From: Flavobacteriaceae bacterium
GTDB lineage: Bacteria; Bacteroidota; Bacteroidia; Flavobacteriales; Flavobacteriaceae
Reading direction: 5' to 3'
DNA length: 8,464 bases
Assembly (NCBI GenBank): GCA_947377425.1
Contig: CANCFZ010000103.1
Span: 1 to 8,464, forward strand
Shown: positions 1-4,767 of the stretch, piece by piece
Layout: each line of letters begins with the position of its first letter
Position numbering within the stretch: position 1 is the stretch's first letter
The notes under the pieces: model-generated
Seen by the model: the letters and a program-made list of their open reading frames with translations, nothing else
Told to the model about the DNA's origin: nothing
Databases searched by the model: none
Made by a program: the position numbers and the translations under genes

Positions 1-995
1 GAAACACGTTTTTTCTCTTTATTTTGAGCTACTATTTCTCTTACTTGTTCGATTTTAAGAACATGCCAATTGGCAAAATTATCAGTATAAGCAAACCACA
101 TTAATCCTTTAAAAATATCTTGTTTTTGACAAATAGCATCACCTTTTTCGGTATGTAGCTTAGTATCAAAATCTGGAAAATCTTTTAAAGCATCAAGATA
201 TGTATCTAATTCATAGTTCAAACAACATTTTAATTTACCACATTGTCCGGCCAATTTTTGCGGATTTAATGATAATTGTTGGTAACGAGCCGCCGCAGTA
301 TTCACACTTCTAAAATCGGTTAACCAAGTGGAACAACACAATTCTCTACCGCACGAACCAATTCCGCCTAAACGAGCCGCTTCTTGACGAAGCCCAACTT
401 GTTTCATTTCGATTCTAGATTTAAAGTTTTGAGCAAATTCTTTAATCAATTGACGAAAATCAACTCTGTCATCAGCCGTGTAATAAAAAATTGCTTTAGA
501 ACCATCGCCTTGAAACTCAATATCAGAAATTTTCATTTGCAACTTTAAAGCAATTGCAATTTCACGAGCTTTTATTTTCATTGGCTCTTCTTTATCGCGA
601 GCATCACTCCAAATATCGATATCTTTTTGAGATGCTTTTCTGTAAATTTTTAAGATTTCTGGACTAGTTAAACTTACGCCTTTTTTCTTCATTTGAATTC
701 GAACCAATTCGCCAGTCAGTGTTACAATTCCAACATCATGGCCAGGAGAAGCTTCGGTAGCCACAACGTCTCCAATGCTTAGAGTAAGTTTTTCAGTATT
801 TCGATAAAACTCTTTTCTTCCGTTTTTAAATCGGATTTCAACACAATCAAATGGTGCTTCGCCATTTGGCAAATTCATATTTCCCAACCAATCAAAAACA
901 GTTAATTTATTGCAGCTATCGGTGCCGCAAGTCCCATTATTTTTACAACCCTTTGGTGCGCCACCATCAGAAGTTGAACAACTTGTACATGCCAT
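1..995 (-). CDS. ricT: RicT-like PSP1-domain protein (3' end beyond the left edge)
   Basis: The visible 331 codons encode the N-terminal part of a PSP1-domain protein of the RicT (YaaT) family; no stop is reached before the left edge. In Bacillus, RicT forms an Fe-S-containing complex with RicA and RicF that affects RNA maturation, tRNA modification and development; partners in Bacteroidota are unknown to me. A Cys-rich head (C3, C6, C17, C23, C28) precedes the LTVFDWL segment, and the PSP1 core holds the conserved Cys blocks GSCGRELCC (213-221) and GQCGKLKCCLNYE (250-262), which are the family signature. The ATG at 993-995 gives the Cys-rich N-terminus typical of Bacteroidota members. It lies 161 nt downstream of trhO on the same strand, behind a terminator, so it probably has its own promoter. 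In Flavobacterium the next gene is often the gliding lipoprotein gene gldH; that is recalled, not visible here. Family assignment is secure, cellular role less so. Confidence 0.9.
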   Translation of the reverse strand, partial: MACTSCSTSDGGAPKGCKNNGTCGTDSCNKLTVFDWLGNMNLPNGEAPFDCVEIRFKNGRKEFYRNTEKLTLSIGDVVATEASPGHDVGIVTLTGELVRIQMKKKGVSLTSPEILKIYRKASQKDIDIWSDARDKEEPMKIKAREIAIALKLQMKISDIEFQGDGSKAIFYYTADDRVDFRQLIKEFAQNFKSRIEMKQVGLRQEAARLGGIGSCGRELCCSTWLTDFRSVNTAAARYQQLSLNPQKLAGQCGKLKCCLNYELDTYLDALKDFPDFDTKLHTEKGDAICQKQDIFKGLMWFAYTDNFANWHVLKIEQVREIVAQNKEKKRV

Positions 996-1051
996 AATTA
1001 TATAGGTAGTGTCGCAAAAAAACGACTTAAGTTCATAAAACGATTAATTGG

Positions 1052-1083
1052 TAAAGATAGTATTTTTATAAAATAAATTCCAA
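1052..1083 (-). promoter_or_regulatory. Candidate ricT promoter
   Basis: On the minus strand a TATCTTTA box (1059 to 1052) differs from the Bacteroidota -7 consensus TAnnTTTG only in its last base. A TTG at 1083-1081 lies 21 nt upstream in the -33 position. The start codon of ricT is about 57 nt downstream of the box. The last-base mismatch and general AT-richness make this tentative. Confidence 0.35.
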
Positions 1084-1135
1084 TAAAAAAATTCCAAATC
1101 CTAATCACGAAAACCGTCATTTGAATTTGGAATTT
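1083..1135 (-). terminator. Intrinsic terminator of trhO
   Basis: Perfect 11-bp inverted repeat: AAATTCCAAAT at 1089-1099 and ATTTGGAATTT at 1125-1135, separated by 25 nt. Read on the minus strand, the second arm runs straight into a run of seven T. It begins about 20 nt after the trhO stop codon, the expected place for a Rho-independent terminator. The stem is AT-rich, so efficiency is uncertain. TTTGGAATTT-type arms are common in flavobacterial intergenic regions (recalled, not checked). Confidence 0.7.
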
Positions 1136-1156
1136 AAGATTTTGTATTTGAAATAT

Positions 1157-2515
1157 TTAAACTACAATTTTAAATAATTTATCGGATAATCTTACTCTAA
1201 AGGGCACTTCAAAAGTAACTTTATCACCAATCGCTGCAACCGAATTTTCACTTCCGTTTACTAACATTTTTTCTAAAATTACTTCTTCATTTCCTGTTGT
1301 TGGACCCGAAATTAAAATTTTATCGCCAACTTTTAATTCATTGTTTTCAATAATAAATAATCCAACTTGTGGTTTTGGAAAATAATGCTCGGTTTTACCA
1401 ATTAGAATTTTCTTCATTTTAATTTTCTGACGAATGTCTTTTGGTTTTTCAGCTACAGCCAAAGATTTATCAGACAATTCTCCTGAATGTTTGAATAACA
1501 ATTTATCTGATTTTCCTTTACGAAAGACTTTATTTCCTACTTGAATTCCTCTTCGCAATTTTACTTGTTCCACCAACGGCAAATGAATTGTATCAAGACA
1601 TTCTGTTGAACAACAATTCTCCATCGCGGCTTTACAATCATCGCATTGAATGAATAATAAATGGCACCCATCATTTTCACAATTGGTATGATTGTCGCAC
1701 GGTTTTCCACATTGGTGGCATTGCGAAACGATATCGTCGGTAATTCTTTCGCCCAATCGATGGTCAAAAACAAAGTTCTTTCCTATGAATTTACTTTCAA
1801 TATTTTCTTCTTTCAATTGTTTGGCATAATTGATAATTCCGCCTTCTAATTGGAACACATTTTTAAAACCTTGATGCTTAAAATATGCCGATGCTTTTTC
1901 ACATCGAATTCCACCAGTGCAATACATCACTAGATTTTTATCTTCTTTAAAATCTTTTAATTGCTCGTTGATAATTGGCAAACTTTCTCTAAAAGTTTCT
2001 ACATCTGGAGTAATTGCGCCTTTAAAATGTCCGATTTCACTTTCGTAATGGTTTCTAAAATCGACTACAATTGTGTTTGGATCGTCTAAAATTTGATTGA
2101 ATTCTTTTGCTTTTAAATGTATTCCAATATCCGTAACATCAAATGTTTCGTCGTTCAATCCATCGGCTACAATTTTGTCACGAACTTTTACGGTCAATTT
2201 CAAAAAGGAATGATCGTCTTGTTCAACAGCCACATTCAACCGAATATTTTTCATGAAGTCATAAACTTCTAGAGTTTCGCGGAAAGCTTCAAAATTTTCT
2301 GCCGGAACACTCATTTGAGCATTAATTCCTTCTTTGGCAACATACGTTCGACCAAGTGCATCGAGTTTGTTCCATTGGATAAATAAATCGTTACGAAATT
2401 GTTGTGGGTTTTCAATTTTGGCATACGCATAGAAAGACAACGTAAGTCGTTGTTTGCCAGCTAAATCAATCAGCTCTTTTCTTTCTTCTGCGCTTAAGGT
2501 GTTATACAGTTGCAT
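1157..2515 (-). CDS. trhO: tRNA uridine(34) hydroxylase TrhO (rhodanese family) with a U32-like C-terminal domain
   Basis: TrhO (YceA) performs the O2-dependent hydroxylation of uridine 34 in tRNA anticodons, giving ho5U, the first step toward cmo5U/mcmo5U wobble bases. The 452-residue protein has the usual N-terminal domain (about 20-115, with GRTYVAKEGINAQMSVP at 55-71) and a rhodanese domain (about 140-235) with the active loop CTGGIRCEK, catalytic Cys199 and Cys205. A Cys-rich zinc-binding-like segment follows (C266, C269, C273, C279, C284, C291, C294, C301, C302, C306). E. coli TrhO is about 350 residues; here about 100 more follow. Residues 372-452 (GKTEHYFPKP, then VGD, GPTTGN, LEKM, GD and VPF) resemble the C-terminal barrel of U32 proteins. 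The start ATG fits the family, and a good promoter lies 80-110 nt upstream. It is flanked by its own promoter and terminator, so probably monocistronic. Core function is confident; the role of the added domain is inference. Confidence 0.93.
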   Translation of the reverse strand: MQLYNTLSAEERKELIDLAGKQRLTLSFYAYAKIENPQQFRNDLFIQWNKLDALGRTYVAKEGINAQMSVPAENFEAFRETLEVYDFMKNIRLNVAVEQDDHSFLKLTVKVRDKIVADGLNDETFDVTDIGIHLKAKEFNQILDDPNTIVVDFRNHYESEIGHFKGAITPDVETFRESLPIINEQLKDFKEDKNLVMYCTGGIRCEKASAYFKHQGFKNVFQLEGGIINYAKQLKEENIESKFIGKNFVFDHRLGERITDDIVSQCHQCGKPCDNHTNCENDGCHLLFIQCDDCKAAMENCCSTECLDTIHLPLVEQVKLRRGIQVGNKVFRKGKSDKLLFKHSGELSDKSLAVAEKPKDIRQKIKMKKILIGKTEHYFPKPQVGLFIIENNELKVGDKILISGPTTGNEEVILEKMLVNGSENSVAAIGDKVTFEVPFRVRLSDKLFKIVV

Positions 2516-2570
2516 GCTATAAACGTTTTAAGATTAGAAAATAAGAGACGCAATAAATCGCATCTTTACT

Positions 2571-2591
2571 GAATTCTAAATGGAAGAATTC
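2571..2591. repeat. 21-bp palindrome in the trhO leader
   Basis: GAATTCT (2571-2577) and AGAATTC (2585-2591) form perfect 7-bp arms around a 7-nt spacer. The element sits just downstream of the trhO -7 box, about where transcription should start, so it could be an operator or a leader hairpin. It contains two EcoRI-type hexamers and is AT-rich, so chance is a real alternative. Confidence 0.35.
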
Positions 2592-2596
2592 GGGTA

Positions 2597-2627
2597 CAAA
2601 GTTAATTTTTTACTGCAAAGGCGCAAA
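2597..2627 (-). promoter_or_regulatory. trhO promoter, -33 TTTG and -7 TAACTTTG
   Basis: Minus-strand TAACTTTG (2604 to 2597) is a perfect match to the Bacteroidota -7 consensus TAnnTTTG. A TTTG (2627 to 2624) lies 19 nt upstream at the -33 position, the usual spacing. The predicted transcript has a leader of roughly 75 nt before the trhO ATG. The -33 element falls inside a GCAAAG repeat unit. Confidence 0.7.
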
Positions 2628-2758
2628 GTTTTTTCGCAAAGTTCACCAAGAATTATAAAAAAAATTACCGCAAATTAGCAAATTTTTATCTTTATTGAAG
2701 AAAGTAATTTGAGAATTTGCGGTAAAAAATCTTTGTGACTTAGCGTCTTTGTGGTAAT
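2611..2758. repeat. GCAAAG-type intergenic repeat, inverted copies around a hairpin
   Basis: The left copy (2611-2650) contains TGCAAAGGCGCAAAG, CGCAAAG and a CCAAG remnant. The right copy (2731-2755) reads, on the opposite strand, ACCACAAAGACGCTAAG followed by TCACAAAG. The two face each other and enclose the 2665-2725 hairpin. Repeats built from GCAAAG/CACAAAG units are frequent between genes in Flavobacterium and relatives (recalled, not searched). The right copy ends at the stop codon of the bacilliredoxin gene, and the left copy overlaps the trhO promoter. No coding sequence or transposase is present. Confidence 0.65.
2652..2725 (-). terminator. Intrinsic terminator of the bacilliredoxin gene
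   Basis: TTACCGCAAATTAGCAAATT (2665-2684) pairs with 2706-2725 (AATTTG, AG, AATTTGCGGTAA) at 18 of 20 positions, with a 21-nt loop. On the minus strand the hairpin is followed by a T-rich tract, the complement of the A-run at about 2657-2664. It starts 35 nt after the minus-strand stop codon. On the plus strand there is no T-run after it, so it points only one way. Confidence 0.75.
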
Positions 2759-2759
2759 A

Positions 2760-3170
2760 TTAACAGAATTCCGCGTAAGCGTCTTTCAAATTTTCAGCAA
2801 TCATTTCTGCAGGACGACCTTCAATATGATGGCGTTCTAGCATGTGAACTAATTCGCCATTTTTAAATAAAGCCATACTTGGTGAAGATGGAGGAAAAGG
2901 AAACATGTGTTGACGTGCAGCATCAACTGCATCTTTGTCAACTCCTGCAAAAACCGTTACTAAATGATCTGGTTTTTTTGCTCCGTCCAAACTCATTTTT
3001 GCTCCTGGACGAGCATTTCTAGCAGCGCAACCACAAACCGAATTTACAACTACAAGTGTTGTTCCTTCTGATTTTATTGCATTTTCTACCGATTCTGCAC
3101 TATATAAATCTTGAAAACCAGCGTCAGAAAGTTCTGCTCTCATTGGTTTTACCATTTCTTCTGGATACAT
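2760..3170 (-). CDS. Bacilliredoxin, BrxA/BrxB (YphP/YqiW) family
   Basis: A 136-residue cytoplasmic thioredoxin-fold protein of the bacilliredoxin family (formerly DUF1094). In Firmicutes these proteins remove bacillithiol from S-bacillithiolated proteins after oxidative stress. The diagnostic CGC active site is in SVCGCAARNARP (44-55), with Cys46 and Cys48. The N-terminus MYPEEMVKPMRAEL is the classic family start and fixes the ATG at 3168-3170. Length matches the usual 135-145 residues, and an extra Cys136 is the last residue. A promoter and a Fur/PerR-like palindrome lie upstream and a terminator downstream, so it is probably a single-gene transcript. Some Bacteroidota make bacillithiol, so de-bacillithiolation is plausible, but whether this organism does cannot be seen here. 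Confidence 0.93.
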   Translation of the reverse strand: MYPEEMVKPMRAELSDAGFQDLYSAESVENAIKSEGTTLVVVNSVCGCAARNARPGAKMSLDGAKKPDHLVTVFAGVDKDAVDAARQHMFPFPPSSPSMALFKNGELVHMLERHHIEGRPAEMIAENLKDAYAEFC

Positions 3171-3224
3171 AATTATTTATGATTTAAGATTAAGGATTTT
3201 TGAATTTCGATTATAAAATCATTG

Positions 3225-3232
3225 CAAAGATA
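3225..3232 (-). promoter_or_regulatory. Bacilliredoxin gene -7 promoter box
   Basis: Minus-strand TATCTTTG (3232 to 3225) matches TAnnTTTG exactly and lies about 54 nt upstream of the start codon. No TTG is present at the -33 position; that region is taken up by the palindrome at 3249-3263. This suggests either a weak promoter or one that needs or is blocked by a regulator. Confidence 0.6.
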
Positions 3233-3248
3233 AATAGAATTCTCGTTT

Positions 3249-3263
3249 TTAGAATGATTCTAA
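3249..3263. promoter_or_regulatory. 7-1-7 palindrome, Fur/PerR-like operator candidate
   Basis: TTAGAAT-G-ATTCTAA is a perfect 7-1-7 inverted repeat. The Fur superfamily (Fur, PerR, Zur) binds sites of this form; the Bacillus PerR box TTATAATnATTATAA differs by one base per arm. It lies about 17-31 nt upstream of the -7 box of the bacilliredoxin gene, overlapping the -33 region. No T-run follows it on the minus strand, so it does not look like the terminator of the gene at 3292-4029. Confidence 0.45.
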
Positions 3264-3291
3264 TCATAAAGATTTGTTATCGTTTGATAGA

Positions 3292-4029
3292 TTAAAGTCT
3301 AAACGAAAAACCAAAAGCGGAATAATGTTTTGGAGCATTATCTGTAATTCCAAAACCCGAAGAAAAATCTATCATAAAATTATTGTTAATCAAATAAGTG
3401 AATCCTCCATCTAAATTATGGATGGCGATTTCGTTTTGAGTTGTAAATCCAAATAATTCTAAATAAGAACCTAACTTATGTGTAATGGAATAACCCGAAG
3501 TTAGCGTATAAATTAAAGTTTTTTGTTTTGTAAAACCATCCCATTCAACTCCAAAATTATAACCCAAAGAGTACTTTTTACTTAAAGTATGTTGCATTGT
3601 AAATCGAAAGTCCGGAACATAATAATCGTATTTAAATTTTGATGAAGCACAATTTTTTAAAGAAACATGACTAATCAATGATATTTTTGGTAGCCATCCA
3701 TTTTCTTCGAATAGATTTATTTTAAAACCAACAGCTAATGGTAAAAAGCCATTATCTTTTTCGTCATCATTTATTTCAGAAATGAATTCAGTTATCAATC
3801 TGAGTTCTAATTTCTTTGAAACACCATATTTCCATAACGTTGAAGGCAAAGAAAATGTATTACTTTCAGAATTATTTTTCTGGAATGAAAATCCAGATTC
3901 TACTTGAAACATTCCTTTGGGAACAATAGCTGGCGTTTCAGTTTGGTCTGGTCTATCCGCTTCTATCGGCTCATTTTGTGAAAAACAAGGAATTGAAAAC
4001 AAGACACAAAGTAAAATTTTTAATTTCAT
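3292..4029 (-). CDS. Outer-membrane beta-barrel protein, MetA-pathway/transporter-like family
   Basis: A 245-residue secreted beta-barrel protein. Residues 1-18 (MKLKILLCVLFSIPCFSQ) are a signal peptide; the mature protein opens with ADRPDQTETP (24-33) and PKGMFQVESGF (37-47), the hallmark of the family often named 'transporter' or 'MetA-pathway of phenol degradation' (PF13557). Alternating aromatic/polar strands continue to the C-terminal FGFSFRL, typical of outer-membrane barrels. The ATG at 4027-4029 is preferred over an upstream in-frame TTG at 4045-4047, because that TTG lies inside the predicted -7 box and would put six charged/polar residues before the signal peptide. It is divergent from mntR with an 82-nt shared intergenic region, and a palindrome covers its promoter, so control by MntR and a role in outer-membrane metal passage are plausible. 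Substrate is unknown. Confidence 0.82.
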   Translation of the reverse strand: MKLKILLCVLFSIPCFSQNEPIEADRPDQTETPAIVPKGMFQVESGFSFQKNNSESNTFSLPSTLWKYGVSKKLELRLITEFISEINDDEKDNGFLPLAVGFKINLFEENGWLPKISLISHVSLKNCASSKFKYDYYVPDFRFTMQHTLSKKYSLGYNFGVEWDGFTKQKTLIYTLTSGYSITHKLGSYLELFGFTTQNEIAIHNLDGGFTYLINNNFMIDFSSGFGITDNAPKHYSAFGFSFRL

Positions 4030-4038
4030 AAAATAATT

Positions 4039-4054
4039 TTTAGACAAAACTAAA
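4039..4054. promoter_or_regulatory. Candidate MntR operator, TTTAG-N6-CTAAA
   Basis: TTTAG (4039-4043) and CTAAA (4050-4054) are perfect 5-bp arms around ACAAAA. The 16-bp palindrome covers the -7 box and probable start site of the outer-membrane gene. DtxR-family regulators often bind palindromes of about 15-19 bp with T-rich outer ends such as TTTAGG...CCTAAA. Assignment to the adjacent MntR rests on position and shape only. Confidence 0.4.
4045..4052 (-). promoter_or_regulatory. -7 box of the outer-membrane protein gene
   Basis: Minus-strand TAGTTTTG (4052 to 4045) matches TAnnTTTG exactly. It lies 15 nt upstream of the chosen ATG at 4029, so the leader would be short. A clear TTG at -33 is not seen. 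Confidence 0.55.
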
Positions 4055-4086
4055 TATTATTTTAAATAACTATTAATTATTTTATA

Positions 4087-4094
4087 TATATTTG
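4087..4094 (+). promoter_or_regulatory. -7 box of the mntR operon
   Basis: TATATTTG matches TAnnTTTG exactly and ends 17 nt before the mntR ATG, predicting a very short leader. The -33 region is pure AT-rich sequence without a TTG, which fits a regulated or weak promoter. Confidence 0.6.
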
Positions 4095-4111
4095 TAAAAA
4101 TCTTTTTTAAA

Positions 4112-4765
4112 ATGACTATTTCAGAAGAAAATTATATCAAAGTTATTTATCATTTGTCGCAAGTTTCGCCCAAAGGAGTAAACACAAATGCAATTGCAGG
4201 AATGTTAGAAACCAAAGCCTCGTCTGTAACTGATATGTTGAAAAAACTTTCGGAAAAACAATTGGTTACTTATCAAAAATATCAAGGTGTGACTCTTACT
4301 GAAAAAGGATTTCTTTCGGCCAAAATGATTGTTAGAAAACACCGATTATGGGAAACTTTTCTGGTAAATAAATTAAGTTTTTCTTGGGACGAAGTTCACG
4401 AAATTGCGGAAGAATTGGAACACATTAAATCTGAAAAACTTATTAATAGTTTGGATGAATTTCTTGGTTTTCCTACATTTGATCCGCATGGCGACCCAAT
4501 TCCCAATCAGAAGGGTGAAATTATTAAAATTGACAAACTTCTTTTGTCGGAAGCAGTGTTGGATAAGGATTATGTTTGTGTAGGTGTAAAAAATTCATCA
4601 GTGGAGTTTTTGCAATATTTAGACAAGCAAAACATTTCGTTAGGTTCGACCATTAAAGTAATTTCTAGAGAAGAATTTGATTCGTCATTGACTATAATTT
4701 TGAACACAAAAACGATTTCAATTTCTAACAAAATCGCTGAAAATTTATTTATTAAAGTGCAATAA
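4112..4765 (+). CDS. mntR: MntR, DtxR-family metal-dependent transcriptional regulator
   Basis: A 217-residue dimeric DNA-binding repressor that senses Mn(II) or Fe(II). It has a winged helix-turn-helix (about 1-65, with ASSVTDMLKKLSEKQLVTYQKYQGVTL split across 36-62), a metal-binding dimerisation domain (about 66-140) and a C-terminal FeoA/SH3-like domain (about 143-217). By alignment to DtxR/MntR, His77, Glu81 and His96 match the ancillary site, and Glu100, Glu103 and His104 match the primary site. Glu100 replaces the Cys102 of DtxR, which is the MntR pattern. At the N-terminal ligand position, however, Asn7 stands where DtxR has Met10 and MntR Asp8, and Lys10 replaces MntR Glu11. It is the first gene of an operon with mntH, which starts 2 nt after its stop, so it probably represses its own operon when metal is plentiful. 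An iron-sensing role cannot be excluded. Confidence 0.9.
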   Translation: MTISEENYIKVIYHLSQVSPKGVNTNAIAGMLETKASSVTDMLKKLSEKQLVTYQKYQGVTLTEKGFLSAKMIVRKHRLWETFLVNKLSFSWDEVHEIAEELEHIKSEKLINSLDEFLGFPTFDPHGDPIPNQKGEIIKIDKLLLSEAVLDKDYVCVGVKNSSVEFLQYLDKQNISLGSTIKVISREEFDSSLTIILNTKTISISNKIAENLFIKVQ

Positions 4766-4767
4766 TT

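Noticed and set aside
1011..1026. GTCG-N8-CGAC inverted repeat upstream of ricT
   Set aside because: Only 4-bp arms around an A-run; easily chance.
1561..1849. Two short open frames (1561-1773 minus, 1661-1849 plus)
   Set aside because: Both lie entirely within trhO in other frames, overlapping its conserved Cys-rich segment, and show no recognisable domain.
3249..3267. The same palindrome as a terminator for the gene at 3292-4029
   Set aside because: A one-base loop and no following T-run on the minus strand; an operator fits better.
4030..4047. TTG start extending the outer-membrane protein by six residues
   Set aside because: The TTG lies in the predicted -7 box, and the ATG at 4029 gives a clean signal peptide.
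4064..4082. AAATAA-N7-TTATTT palindrome near the mntR promoter
   Set aside because: The sequence is almost entirely A/T there, so such symmetry is expected by chance.
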